A stretch of 64,000 bases of DNA, taken from NCBI GenBank assembly GCA_963715895.1, contig OY970284.1, positions 4,154,001 to 4,218,000 on the forward strand, given 5' to 3'. Below, one piece after another: positions 1 through 8,582 of the stretch. Below the pieces are notes generated by a model. That model worked only from the letters and a program-made list of their open reading frames with translations. It did not search any database and was not told where the DNA came from. Position numbers and translations under genes: made by a program. This DNA is from JADGNZ01 sp963715895 (GTDB lineage Bacteria; Acidobacteriota; Thermoanaerobaculia; Gp7-AA8). Each line of letters begins with the position of its first letter. Position 1 is the stretch's first letter.

Positions 1-2
1 GG

Positions 3-218
3 CGTGAAGAGGTACGAGGCCACATAGTGCTCATACCGGCTGTTGATGAGAAGGGGGTTGAGTGTGTTGATGTCGCTCGACAGCCGCCGGATGAGCGTGC
101 CGCCGTCCTGCGGCGTGGTTTCATCCTCGGCGACCGGCTGAGGCTGGACCGCTTTCTCCTTCGAACAGGCGCCGAGGAGAAGCAGGCTGAGTGCGAAGGC
201 AATGCGGATTCGGTTCAC
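3..218 (-). CDS. Peptide ABC transporter substrate-binding lipoprotein, N-terminal part
   Basis: The gene reads leftwards off the window edge, leaving 72 codons from a GTG start. The N-terminus is a hydrophobic signal peptide ending in a lipobox (LLLGAC), so the product should be a lipid-anchored periplasmic protein. After a short acidic linker comes GGTLIRRLSSDINTLNPLL, which resembles the first strand of family 5 (oligopeptide/dipeptide) solute-binding proteins. It would capture peptides for an ABC importer. Dpp-type permease genes occur at 31.5-33.2 kb, but nothing in the sequence links them to this gene. The family assignment rests on a short stretch. Confidence 0.65.
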   Translation of the reverse strand, partial: MNRIRIAFALSLLLLGACSKEKAVQPQPVAEDETTPQDGGTLIRRLSSDINTLNPLLINSRYEHYVASYLFT

Positions 219-228
219 GCCGCTGATT

Positions 229-332
229 ATAGTCACGCGAAGCCGCGAAGACCGAGAAGTGGTCACGCGAAGCCGCGAAGACGCGAAGTGAAAGACATCC
301 GCCTTCGCGTCTTCGCGTCTTCGCGTGACATC
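229..332. repeat. Intergenic inverted repeat, family H
   Basis: The gap between the two genes is filled by words of the type CACGCGAAGCCGCGAAGAC, present twice on the plus strand and then as the reverse complement (CTTCGCGTCTTCGCGTGA). The arms could fold into a long hairpin. No promoter or gene is visible here. Only one copy is present in the window. Confidence 0.7.
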
Positions 333-339
333 GAAACAA

Positions 340-2523
340 TCACGGCAGCGTTATCGACTCCGTGGCCACGTTGTAGAACGCGTCGACGGCGCGGACGATG
401 ACGAACTTGCCGGACAGCGCGCTGCGCTTCAGGCGATACGTTTCGCTCGGCGAGTCGCTGATGCCGTCGACCGGGGTGATGCGGATCCACTTCTGCGCGT
501 CGGCGGAGTATTCGACCTTGCCGATCGGCGAGAGCTTGTCGGTGACCCGGATGACCACGTCCTCACCCTCGGCGGAAGATGTGATCACCGGCGGCGTGTT
601 GTCGACCGTGAAATCGATCCCTTCCTTGGTATCGGTCAGCGGTGCGTCGGGATTGTCCTGGCCGTCCGTTACGGAGAGCCGCAGCTCGTAGGCGCCGTCG
701 GGGAGCTGCGAGGTATCGAAGTTCATCGAGTTCTCGTCGAGGTTCTCGCGCAGCCGCAGCCACTTGCCGCTTCCTTTGAGACGAAACGACAGCGTGTAAC
801 GCAGCGAGTCGCCGTTGTCGTCGTGGGCGCGCCAGGTCACGGTGCGGAAACCCTTGCGGTAGACCTTCTTGCCGTTCTCGTTCTTGTCGCGCGGGGTCTC
901 GAGGCTGGTGAAGATCCCGTATTCGTCGGGATTCGTCGCCTCCACGATCTGCGGCGATTGCGGGTAACTGCCGGTGATGTAGACGACGGCAGGCTCCTGG
1001 ACCACCACGTTGTCGATCGACGGCGCCACGTTGCGGTTGATGAAGGCCACCGTCACGGCGTCGACGGAGATGTTCGCCGCCGGCTTCGGCATGGTCAGCT
1101 TCCACTGGATGTACTTTCCGGGAGGGGCATCGACCTGGCCGCTGGGCGCGGTCGAGGCGCCGCTCCACGAACTCCACGTGGCGTCGGGAGTGCGGGTGTT
1201 GCCCGAGCGGAAGGCGATGGCCAGATGACCGTCGCCGACGTTCGCCCCATCGATGCGGTAGTTTCCGAAGCGGGAGAATCGCTCCACATCCTTCGCGGCG
1301 GAGCGGAACTCCGCCTTGGCGGACGGCCCGGACTCCATGCGATAGACGGCACCGCTGTTCGTGGTCGTGACCAGCGTTTCATTACCGACGGTCGAGATGG
1401 AGACGACCTGCTTCTCCGACACGCTGGCGACCAGTGCCACCTCGCCGTCCTTCAGCTCGTAGATGCGCCCCTGCGGCCCGGTGGCCAGAAGGATCGAGCC
1501 GTTCGGCCCTCCGGTGATGCTGTAGGCCATCTCGTGCTCGAACTTGCGGACCACTTCGACGAAGCCGTCGGGATTGATCCGGTAGATCTCGCCGCTGCCG
1601 CCGCCCGTCACGCTCGACGCGGCGCCGGTGCTGTCGTCGAAGGAGATGCTGACCTCCACGTTGCCGGCCGATTCGTCCTTCTTCTGCTCGCCGGACGAGG
1701 CGCTGGCAGAGGTCGAGGCGGTTCCGCCCTGTCCGGCCGGTTTCGGCTGTGTCGTCTTCGTTGGCGCGGTCGACGGCAGGACGTTGCTCGCCGCCGAGGC
1801 CCAGCCGATTCCGTTGGCATCGACGTAGATGGAGGAGATTTCGGAGAGCGAGGAGTCGTAGAGCGCGTGCGCGGCGCCGTCGGGGCGGATCTCGTAGATG
1901 CGGCCCTTGGCGGAGCCGCCGGCCAGGATCGTTCCGTCTTTCTTCACTGCCAGACAGCGGAGATGCGTCTCCGGCGAGTCGAAGAGAACCTTCCCCTCCC
2001 CTTTCGGCGTGACCCGGAAGAGCTTTCCGTCGACGCCGGTGGCGATGGCCAGGTCGCCGTTCGGGAGGAACTCCATGGCCCATATGTAGGCCTGCTTCGG
2101 GTCGTAGAAGACTGTGGCCTTCCCGTCATTCGGATCGATGCGGTAGACCTTGCCGTTCGGAGAGCTGCCGGCGTAGAGCACGCCGTCGTGATAGGCAACG
2201 GCGTAGATCTCCGGCTCGGAGGCGGTGTAGATCGCTTTCAGCTCGGTGCCGTGCAGGCGGTAGACCTTCCCCTGGTTTCCGGTGCCGAAGAAGTGGTCGC
2301 CGTTCGGCGCCGCCACCTGGGCCAGCACGAACGGCTCGGTGAACGTGCCGATCTTTTTCAGCGAGGGACCGGGCCGCAGCTCGCCGCGCGAGGTGACCGC
2401 GAAGCCGTCGACGTCACCGGAGAGAAAGTCTTCGGCGTTCCGTACGCGCCAGAACTGCGGCGCGACGGCGTAGGCACTGGTTGCCAGAAAAACGGTTACT
2501 GCGAGAACAAGGCCTCGGCGCAT
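340..2523 (-). CDS. Secreted beta-propeller protein with C-terminal Ig-like region
   Basis: 727 aa with a signal peptide (MRRGLVLAVTVFLATSAYA). Residues 30-400 contain repeated blades of the NHL/WD40 type, visible as recurring 'NGDHFFGTGNQGKVYRL', 'GVLYAGSSPNGKVYRI' and 'GSILLATGPQGRIYEL' segments. The C-terminal 300 residues look like beta-sandwich (fibronectin/Ig-like) modules with 'DNTPPVITS' and 'VEYSADAQKW'. No catalytic motif is recognised, and it is probably a periplasmic or surface-bound binding protein. It starts 37 bp after the S55 gene and is likely co-transcribed with it. A low-complexity Gln/Ser/Ala stretch near residue 265 separates propeller blades. Confidence 0.75.
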   Translation of the reverse strand: MRRGLVLAVTVFLATSAYAVAPQFWRVRNAEDFLSGDVDGFAVTSRGELRPGPSLKKIGTFTEPFVLAQVAAPNGDHFFGTGNQGKVYRLHGTELKAIYTASEPEIYAVAYHDGVLYAGSSPNGKVYRIDPNDGKATVFYDPKQAYIWAMEFLPNGDLAIATGVDGKLFRVTPKGEGKVLFDSPETHLRCLAVKKDGTILAGGSAKGRIYEIRPDGAAHALYDSSLSEISSIYVDANGIGWASAASNVLPSTAPTKTTQPKPAGQGGTASTSASASSGEQKKDESAGNVEVSISFDDSTGAASSVTGGGSGEIYRINPDGFVEVVRKFEHEMAYSITGGPNGSILLATGPQGRIYELKDGEVALVASVSEKQVVSISTVGNETLVTTTNSGAVYRMESGPSAKAEFRSAAKDVERFSRFGNYRIDGANVGDGHLAIAFRSGNTRTPDATWSSWSGASTAPSGQVDAPPGKYIQWKLTMPKPAANISVDAVTVAFINRNVAPSIDNVVVQEPAVVYITGSYPQSPQIVEATNPDEYGIFTSLETPRDKNENGKKVYRKGFRTVTWRAHDDNGDSLRYTLSFRLKGSGKWLRLRENLDENSMNFDTSQLPDGAYELRLSVTDGQDNPDAPLTDTKEGIDFTVDNTPPVITSSAEGEDVVIRVTDKLSPIGKVEYSADAQKWIRITPVDGISDSPSETYRLKRSALSGKFVIVRAVDAFYNVATESITLP

Positions 2524-2560
2524 TGTGCTGGTAATCCTTTCGTTTTCGGGAGTGCGCCGA

Positions 2561-4414
2561 TCAACTGGCCGGCTTGACGTCGAGATCGATCTTCACGACG
2601 CCGTCGACGATATAGCCGAGCGGGTGCGCGATGTGTTGCGAGGCATGGTAGCGGACCGGCGCCTGCGGTCCGTTGGAGGTGTCGCTGCTGACGATGGCGC
2701 GCATCGTCGGTGGAAGGTTCGGCAGATAGACGCCGGCGGTGACCGCGCCGTCGGTCGGCTCGTACAGGCCGAGCGTCAGCTCGGTCGACGGGCGGAGCCG
2801 CTTGAGGACGGCGATGACCTGATCGAGGCTGCGCGGATCGGGCGGAACGAGCAGGAAGTCGACCTGATTGAGCACCGAGCCGCTGCCCACCAGGAGGTAG
2901 GCGGTGCCGGCGGGCTGATCGTCGGGGATAGTCACGTCGAACGTATCGACGAAGGCCTCGCCGCGGTACGGTTTCAGAACCGCGCGGACCTTCACCACGT
3001 CTCCGGCATGAACGCGGCCGTTGTCCGGCATCTCCAGCGACGCCTCGACGACCTTGGCGATCTTCAGGTCGTCGGTATGCTGGAAGTGGATCTTGACCGA
3101 CTCGATGTCGGCGGCGTGGAACTCATTCGACATCACGTAGCCGGCCACCACGGCGATATACGACGGGATGGCCTGACGCGCCTGCGCCCCGGCCCATCCC
3201 TCGCGAAGGATGATGGGATCTTTGTAACCCTTCAGCTTGATCTCCGACTCCAGCATCACCGTCCGCTCGCCTGCGGCACGCTGGGCGTTGGCCACGACCG
3301 TGTCGGCGGCCATGGCCAGGATCAGCGGCGTGAGCTGCGAATGGCGCAGGACGTCGACGTGATACTTCTGCGCCGGCCCGGAGCCTTCCACTTCGAGGTC
3401 GACCGGGATCATGTCAGCCTTCTCCCCCATCACTCCCATGATGCCGACCGCGCGGTCCTGCCGGAATGCCCCGACCACCGCGCCGGTGTTGGCGAACTTG
3501 AAGGAGCTGGCCAGGCTGGGGAGAACGCCGACGATCTCCGACTTCGCCATCGGGAACGCCACCTGCCCCATGTCGAGGAAGGGATGCCCGAACGCGTAGA
3601 CATGGTCGCCGTCGATGTACGTCACCGTGCCGGTGGCGGCCACGTTGAAGTCGCCGCGCAGCAGTACGGCGCCGATGGCGTCGCCCGCCGCGAATTCTTT
3701 CGATGAAGGGGTGCTGTTGGTGGCCGAGGTCGACGATGCACCGGCCGGAACGGGCATGAAGCCGAGCGGATCGAGGTACTTGCCGAAGCGTCCCAGGGTG
3801 TCGGGCGAGAAGCTCGACATCGAGAGCGGCACGGCGATCGGTTTGGCGCCGGCGATGGTCGATGCCGGCGAGGCGCCGGTCAGGCTGCTCATCATCGACT
3901 CGAATTTCTCGGCTGTCTTGTGCTGGATCATCGCCTGCAGGAACTCGGTGCCGCTCATGCGCGGCGTGGCCGCCACCAGCGCGCCGGCCGGTCCGCCGTC
4001 GACCTGGGCGATCTTCAGCATTTCATCGATCGGGGTGATCCCGGCGATCGCCTCTTTGGCAAATTGCCATGAATAGGCAAGCGCACCGATGACCTTGCCG
4101 TCGATGTAGATCGGCGAGCCGCTCATCCCGGCGATGACGCCGGCCCGGTCGACCACCGGTCCGGACACTTTGGCCAGGATCAGATCCTGCCCCGGCCCGA
4201 TGTTCTCCAGGACGCCGGTGATCTCGACGTCGAAGCGCTCCAGCTTCGTGCCATCGAACACCGTCTCCCCATACCCGTGCATCCCTTTATGGACCTGCGA
4301 GAACGGCATGGTCGAGGTGGAAGCGGAGGCAGCCGTGGACAACCCGGCAACGATGGCGAGGGAGAGGGCAAGGATGGTTCGCTGCACGCGGGAAGTAACA
4401 GCGCCGGTTATCAC
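2561..4414 (-). CDS. SpoIVB-type (S55) peptidase-domain protein
   Basis: Secreted protein with the S55 signature in its first 150 residues: KGMHGYGETVFDG, then VDRAGVIAGMSGSPIYIDGK, where the serine of GMSGSPI is the expected nucleophile, then GALAYSWQF. A second conserved block (GHPFLDMGQVAFPMAKSEIV) follows. The remaining half is beta-rich and unassigned. In Bacillus, SpoIVB cleaves a membrane-protease regulator; here the target is unknown. The frame is open to 4543, but that extension translates a dispersed repeat, so the GTG at 4414, or the GTG at 4387 directly before the signal peptide (QRTILALSLAIVAGL), is the likelier start. The downstream propeller gene follows at 37 bp. Confidence 0.8.
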   Translation of the reverse strand: MITGAVTSRVQRTILALSLAIVAGLSTAASASTSTMPFSQVHKGMHGYGETVFDGTKLERFDVEITGVLENIGPGQDLILAKVSGPVVDRAGVIAGMSGSPIYIDGKVIGALAYSWQFAKEAIAGITPIDEMLKIAQVDGGPAGALVAATPRMSGTEFLQAMIQHKTAEKFESMMSSLTGASPASTIAGAKPIAVPLSMSSFSPDTLGRFGKYLDPLGFMPVPAGASSTSATNSTPSSKEFAAGDAIGAVLLRGDFNVAATGTVTYIDGDHVYAFGHPFLDMGQVAFPMAKSEIVGVLPSLASSFKFANTGAVVGAFRQDRAVGIMGVMGEKADMIPVDLEVEGSGPAQKYHVDVLRHSQLTPLILAMAADTVVANAQRAAGERTVMLESEIKLKGYKDPIILREGWAGAQARQAIPSYIAVVAGYVMSNEFHAADIESVKIHFQHTDDLKIAKVVEASLEMPDNGRVHAGDVVKVRAVLKPYRGEAFVDTFDVTIPDDQPAGTAYLLVGSGSVLNQVDFLLVPPDPRSLDQVIAVLKRLRPSTELTLGLYEPTDGAVTAGVYLPNLPPTMRAIVSSDTSNGPQAPVRYHASQHIAHPLGYIVDGVVKIDLDVKPAS

Positions 4415-4429
4415 GTATTTCTGCGCGGA

Positions 4430-4535
4430 GCGCGTTGTCGGTTGTCGGTTGTCGGTTCTCTGTGCCGACGGCATGTTGTTTCCGATTCGTTGGCGTTGAC
4501 CGGCGCTACGCGGGTTGTTGGTCGTCAGGTTTCGC
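4430..4535. repeat. Dispersed repeat, family A (copy 1)
   Basis: Left arm GCGTTGTCGGTTGTCGGTTG, followed after about 60 bp by a degenerate second arm. The same word pair occurs at 22.1, 49.6, 50.3 and 52.0 kb. Here it overlaps the 5' extension of the S55 reading frame and shows that this extension is not protein. Confidence 0.75.
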
Positions 4536-4545
4536 GTTCCCAACG

Positions 4546-4656
4546 TAGGTCGGACTCTCTAGTCCGACCGGTACTTGGCAGGAGGTAGGTTGAAACCGCG
4601 CTACAGCCGCGCAAGTACCGGTCGGACTAGAGAGTCCGACCCACGTTGGGGTACGC
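4546..4656. repeat. Dispersed inverted repeat, family B (copy 1)
   Basis: Two long arms in inverted orientation: GTAGGTCGGACTCTCTAGTC...CCGGTACTTG, then CAAGTACCGG...CGGACTAGAGAGTCCGACC. Each arm is itself nearly palindromic (GGTCGGACT-CTCT-AGTCCGACC), so the unit can form nested hairpins. A second copy is at 15.88-16.01 kb. It lies between the ends of the S55 and kinase transcription units. Confidence 0.85.
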
Positions 4657-4660
4657 TCCG

Positions 4661-5965
4661 TCAATCCGGTATCCAGCACGTAACCACCATCCCTCCCCCC
4701 TCCCTCCGCGCCAGACGAACATTTCCTCCGTGTGCGTCGATGATCTCGCCGGCCAGGGCCAGGCCGAGGCCGGTGCCGCCGGGTTTGGTGGAGTAGAACG
4801 GGAGGAGGGCGTGGCGCAGCGTCTCGTCGTCCATCCCCTGGCCGCGGTCTTCGACGATCAGCGCGCCGCCGCCGTCGCGCCGGACGACGCGCACGGCGAT
4901 CTCCCCCTCGGCGCTCCCCGCTTCGCCGGCGTTCTTCACCAGGTTGATGAGCACCTGCTCGATCTGGGCGCGGTCGATCAGCGCCTCGTGCGTCGGCGGA
5001 GTGTCGATGACGAACGGTACGATGCGCTGGACGGCGGCCAGCAGGTCGCTCCAGGCCACGCTCTCGCGGCGCGGTTTCGGCAGGCGCGCCAGATGGGCGT
5101 AGCCGTCGATGAACTGCTGCAGCGACGCCAGGCGCTCCTCGATCGCGGCATTGATCTCCGCCAGCCGCCCGTCGTCGTCCATGCGCGCCCGGACCACGCC
5201 GGCGGAGTGAAAGAGCGAGTGGATCGGCGCCAGCGAATTGTTCAGCTCGTGATTGACCACGCGGATGGCTCGCTTCCAGATGTCGAGCTCCTGCCGCCGC
5301 AGATCCTGCGTCAGCCGGGCGATGAGAAGGAGAACATGCTCGCGCGTGTTGAGATAGAACGTCCGCCGCGTCAGTTGAAACGTCTCGCCCCCGGCGGTGA
5401 AGATCGCGCTCTCGCCCGCTCGGAGCGTCTCCGCCAATTCCGGCACCTCTTCCGCGATCTCGTCGAACCGCCGCCCTTCGATCCGCTCCCCTCCGCCGAA
5501 GAGATCGCGCGCGGCCCGATTGACGAAGACGATCCGCCCGCGGTCGCTGGTCAGAATCGTCGCCAGCGGCGACGCCTGCAGCACCGTTTCGAAGAGCAGC
5601 TCCCGCTGCACCGACTCGTTCCGCTGATCGCGCAGAACGTCGCCGATGTCGTTGTAGACAGCCACCAGATCAGTGATCTCATCGCTACCGGTGACGTGGA
5701 GACGGAGGCTGAAATCGTCGTCGGCAAAGCCGCGCACGCCATCGACCAGCGCGCCGAGGTTACGGCGGATGCGGCGGAGGGGCGATCGCATCGTGATGGA
5801 CATCGTGATTACGCCCGTCAGAAACAACGCGGCGCCGAAGAGGGATGCGTTACGCGGCGAGGCGAGGAAGAAGACGCGAACACCGAACCCCGCGGCGATC
5901 GCGATGATGGCGATGGTGGCCGTGAGGTGAAGGGCGATGGTTCGCGTGAGGTGGCGTCTGGTCAT
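4661..5965 (-). CDS. Sensor histidine kinase, NtrY-like
   Basis: 434 aa. Two membrane segments within residues 10-60, a HAMP-like linker (60-120), a PAS-like domain (about 125-215), then HisKA with the phospho-acceptor in VNHELNNSLAPI and a HATPase domain (N-box LVKNAGEAG, G1 EDRGQGM, F-box FYSTK, G2 GTGLGLALA). The HELNNSL box is typical of NtrY kinases, which partner NtrC-type sigma-54 activators. The obvious partner is the regulator at 9793-11202, transcribed in the same direction. The IS110 element begins about 33 bp before this ATG. No clear ribosome-binding site precedes the start. Confidence 0.88.
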   Translation of the reverse strand: MTRRHLTRTIALHLTATIAIIAIAAGFGVRVFFLASPRNASLFGAALFLTGVITMSITMRSPLRRIRRNLGALVDGVRGFADDDFSLRLHVTGSDEITDLVAVYNDIGDVLRDQRNESVQRELLFETVLQASPLATILTSDRGRIVFVNRAARDLFGGGERIEGRRFDEIAEEVPELAETLRAGESAIFTAGGETFQLTRRTFYLNTREHVLLLIARLTQDLRRQELDIWKRAIRVVNHELNNSLAPIHSLFHSAGVVRARMDDDGRLAEINAAIEERLASLQQFIDGYAHLARLPKPRRESVAWSDLLAAVQRIVPFVIDTPPTHEALIDRAQIEQVLINLVKNAGEAGSAEGEIAVRVVRRDGGGALIVEDRGQGMDDETLRHALLPFYSTKPGGTGLGLALAGEIIDAHGGNVRLARREGGGMVVTCWIPD

Positions 5966-5997
5966 AGCAGCACAGCAGCAGCACTGTCATCCTGAGC

Positions 5998-6245
5998 GGT
6001 CCAACGGGGCGAGCGCCGTTGATGAGGGAATGAACCGGTATCCTGCACGTGCGGTCCCGCAGACGAGGCCGTCAAAGCAGTGGTGCTCGGTACGAGCCCG
6101 TTCCTGAGAGTGGTCCCGGAAGGCCGAAGTCGCCTTGGTGACGCGGCACGATTAGGAGTCGTGTTCGCGATCCCGTTTAGAAGAGTCATTTGAGCTAGGT
6201 CTTCCGCTGCGGGTCCGCAAAATTTCATTTTGCGGAGGTGTTGTC
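5998..6245 (+). ncRNA. Candidate IS110 bridge RNA region
   Basis: The non-coding left end of the IS110 element. In this family the left end is transcribed into a structured RNA that pairs with target and donor DNA. Several short complementary segments are visible (for example GGTCCCG near 6054 and CGGGTCCGC near 6207; a GCAAAATTTCATTTTGC hairpin just before the gene). The word TCCTGAG at 6102-6108 is identical to the target-site word TCCTGAG at 5991-5997, as expected of a target guide, though seven bases is weak evidence. RNA boundaries are not determined. Confidence 0.4.
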
Positions 6246-7610
6246 ATGGCAAAGCGACCTCGGGTCCTCCGGTCCAAACGCAAGATTATCGGTGATCTGG
6301 TCGTAGTCAACCCGGATGCAGCAGGAATCGACGCCGGGTCGGAAGAGCACTGGGTGTCGGTTCCCGAAGATCGCAGCGATCAGCCGGTTCGCTCGTTCGG
6401 AACATTCACGGCCGATCTACATGCACTGGCCGACTGGCTGGTGGAATGCCGGATCACCACGGTGGCCATCGAAGCGACGGGGGTGTATTGGATTCCGCTA
6501 TTCGAGATTTTGGAGGAGCGCGGTCTGAACCCGAAACTGGTCGACTCGCGAAGCATCGGCTCACGAAAAAAGAAGTCAGACGTGGTCGACTGCCAGTGGC
6601 TCCGGCAACTGCACACGTATGGTCTGCTCAACGGAGCGTTCCGGCCAGGTGCAGACATGCTTCCGCTCCGGGCGTTGATGCGTCAGCGAGACATGCTGAT
6701 CAGGTACGCCGCTGACCATATCCGGCACATTCAGAAAGCTCTCGATCTGATGAATGTGAAGCTTCACCTAGCCGTTTCCGACACGGTTGGCGTCACCGGA
6801 CTGCGGATCATTCACGCGATCCTTTCCGGAAAACGTGATCCGATGGAACTGGCCGCATTACGCGAGCCGAGCTGCAAGAGCTCCGAGGAAACCTTCGTGA
6901 AGGCGTTGACAGGCAACTACCGCGCTGAGCATCTGTTTGCGCTCAAACAAGCGGTGGATCTGTTCACCACCTACCAGAACAAGATCAAAGAGTGCGATGC
7001 GCAGATAGAGGCTGCGCTCTCGAAGTTCGACAAAACGCCGGCCACGGCCAGTCTGACACCCAAGCCTGCAAAACGGCGTCGCAAGAACCAGCCTCACTTC
7101 GACGGACGGACCCTCCTGTTCGAAATCACCGGCATTGATCTCACGTCGGTTCCCTCGCTGGAAGCCTCCACGATCCTGACCATCATCTCCGAAACTGGGA
7201 CGGACATGTCTGCCTGGTACAACGGCAAACACTTCGCAGCTTGGCTCAACCTCAGCCCGAACAATCGCATCACCGGCGGCAAACGAATCTTCAAAAACAT
7301 GCCCGTGATCCGACCAAACCGCGCTGCTCAGGCCTTTCGAATAGCCGCTCAAACTCTCGAACGGGCTCAGTGTGCTCTCGGAGCATTCTTCCGCCGGGTC
7401 AGATCCCGGCTGGGCCGCTCAGGCGCCATCAAAGCAACCGCTCACAAGCTCGCCCTCATCTTCTACTCCATGCTCAAGAACAAAACCCAATACCGCGAAG
7501 CGGGTGTCGACTACTACGAGGCTCGCTATCGCGAACGTCTCGTCAACTCCTTGAAGAAAAAGGCCGCCGAGTTCGGCTTCAACCTCACTCCGATTCAGGA
7601 GGTTCATTAG
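6246..7610 (+). CDS. IS110-family transposase (DEDD recombinase)
   Basis: 454 aa. The N-terminal RuvC-like domain has GIDAGSEEH, AIEATGVYW and KSDVVDCQWL, supplying the Asp-Glu-Asp-Asp set. The C-terminal Transposase_20 region begins near residue 285 (LLFEITGIDLTSVPSLEA) and runs through NNRITGGKRIF to the end. The conserved SGG serine of this domain, the proposed nucleophile, is read here as Thr343 (ITGGK), so activity is uncertain. A long basic linker (residues 265-283) connects the domains. The ATG follows a GGAGGTG ribosome-binding site. The gene is transcribed away from the kinase. Confidence 0.92.
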   Translation: MAKRPRVLRSKRKIIGDLVVVNPDAAGIDAGSEEHWVSVPEDRSDQPVRSFGTFTADLHALADWLVECRITTVAIEATGVYWIPLFEILEERGLNPKLVDSRSIGSRKKKSDVVDCQWLRQLHTYGLLNGAFRPGADMLPLRALMRQRDMLIRYAADHIRHIQKALDLMNVKLHLAVSDTVGVTGLRIIHAILSGKRDPMELAALREPSCKSSEETFVKALTGNYRAEHLFALKQAVDLFTTYQNKIKECDAQIEAALSKFDKTPATASLTPKPAKRRRKNQPHFDGRTLLFEITGIDLTSVPSLEASTILTIISETGTDMSAWYNGKHFAAWLNLSPNNRITGGKRIFKNMPVIRPNRAAQAFRIAAQTLERAQCALGAFFRRVRSRLGRSGAIKATAHKLALIFYSMLKNKTQYREAGVDYYEARYRERLVNSLKKKAAEFGFNLTPIQEVH

Positions 7611-7626
7611 AAGCCTGCCGCAGCCG

Positions 7627-7678
7627 CTGAGCAAGCGTAGCGAGCGAAGTGCGGCGGAGGACGGCGAAGGATCTCCAG
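7627..7678. repeat. Right half of a family E repeat split by the IS110
   Basis: CTGAGC...GCGAGCGAAGTG...GGCGAAGGATCTCC. The left half (CACTGTCATCCTGAGC) lies at 5982-5997. Intact copies of the same family form an inverted pair at 20.83-21.04 kb, so the target can be reconstructed. Confidence 0.65.
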
Positions 7679-7885
7679 TGGCAGCGCCTGGGGCAACAGA
7701 GAAACTGTGGTTCTGGTGAGGAAGATCAACGACAAACCCCATCTGCGAGCTGCTCCACGCCGGTGAGCTAGAATTCCGTCAGGTCGCGCCGGTCAACCCC
7801 AGCGCTTTCTGCCCTATCTTCGAGTCGTCGTTTGTCGTTGGCACCGTTCAATGTCTCCGCCCTCCTGGCGGAAAAAGGAGAAGCC

Positions 7886-8299
7886 ATGAACTTCGCGCGT
7901 TTGGGACCAGTCAGAATGATCGCCGTTGTTGCCGCCCTGGGCTTGGCAGGGACACTGGCCGTGCATGCCCAGCAACCGCCAGCCGTCAAGCGCACCATCG
8001 TACTGAAACAGGACATGAGCATTCCAGAACGGGAAGGTGTCATGGCTTTGGTGGAATTGCCACCCGGCGCTGCGGAGGGGAGGCACACGCACCCGGCCGA
8101 GGTGTTTGCCTTCGTCCTCGAGGGCTCGATTTCCCTCGAGAATGAGGGCAGCCCCACGGTAACTCTGAAAGCCGGCGACGTCTTTCACATCATGCCGGGT
8201 AAGGTTCATCAGGCCACGAACAACGGTGCCGTAACGGCCAAGCTGGCCGTGGTCTTCGTTGCCGAGAAGGGCAAACCGCTGACAACGCCGGTCAAATAG
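7886..8299 (+). CDS. Secreted cupin-domain protein
   Basis: 137 aa. The ATG at 7886 follows AAAGGAG at a good distance; the frame extends upstream without support. Signal peptide of about 28 residues (ending AVHAQ), then a single cupin fold with the metal-binding set HTHPAEVFAFVLEG and the second motif GDVFHIMPGKVHQATN. Small secreted cupins of this kind bind a metal and an undefined ligand; the substrate cannot be told. It stands alone between the IS110 and a repeat cluster, with no obvious operon partner. Confidence 0.85.
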   Translation: MNFARLGPVRMIAVVAALGLAGTLAVHAQQPPAVKRTIVLKQDMSIPEREGVMALVELPPGAAEGRHTHPAEVFAFVLEGSISLENEGSPTVTLKAGDVFHIMPGKVHQATNNGAVTAKLAVVFVAEKGKPLTTPVK

Positions 8300-8364
8300 A
8301 GCCTCAGGGCTTGATTGGTACGACGGCGTCTGGTCTTTCGCAAGTCCGACAAGGAGTTCCGCAT

Positions 8365-8550
8365 CCGCAGATGACGCAGATGAACACAGATTCGTTGGTT
8401 TTATCTGCGTTCCATCTGCGTTATCCGCGGATGGGTTCTTTCCTCACCCGCCTCCAGCGTATCGAAAGCCGCAGGAGGCGGATCAGGCCCGAAGCAGGAT
8501 TTGCACGCCGGCGCAGGATCAGGCCGAAGCCGGATTTGTACGCGTAGATC
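8365..8550. repeat. Repeat cluster: family G plus a 34-bp tandem duplication
   Basis: 8365-8436 holds CGCAGATGACGCAGATGAAC and its inverted counterpart ATCTGCGTTCCATCTGCGTT (family G, also near 9.77 and 43.35 kb). 8473-8547 holds a direct duplication of a roughly 34-bp unit containing GGATCAGGCC and CGAAGC...GGATTTG. The 8300-8582 gap contains no convincing gene. Confidence 0.65.
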
Positions 8551-8582
8551 CCCTGCTTGACAGCGCTCGACAGCCTACGCGT

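Larger units (their letters stand above)
5998..7632 (+). mobile_element. IS110-family insertion sequence
   Basis: A single recombinase gene is preceded by about 250 bp and followed by only 22 bp before the flanking repeat resumes, which is the layout of the IS110 group (long left end, short right end, no obvious terminal inverted repeats). CTGAGC occurs at 5992-5997 and again at 7627-7632. Joining the flanks there rebuilds a family E repeat (TGTCATCCTGAGC ... GCGAAGGATCT). IS110 elements are known to insert by site-specific recombination, often into repetitive palindromes. The exact ends could shift by a few bases within the six-base match. Confidence 0.75.

Noticed and set aside
325..2577. 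750-codon plus-strand frame
   Set aside because: Arg/Val/Asp-rich translation with no domain, antisense to the signal-peptide-bearing propeller protein; it is a shadow of G+C-rich third positions.
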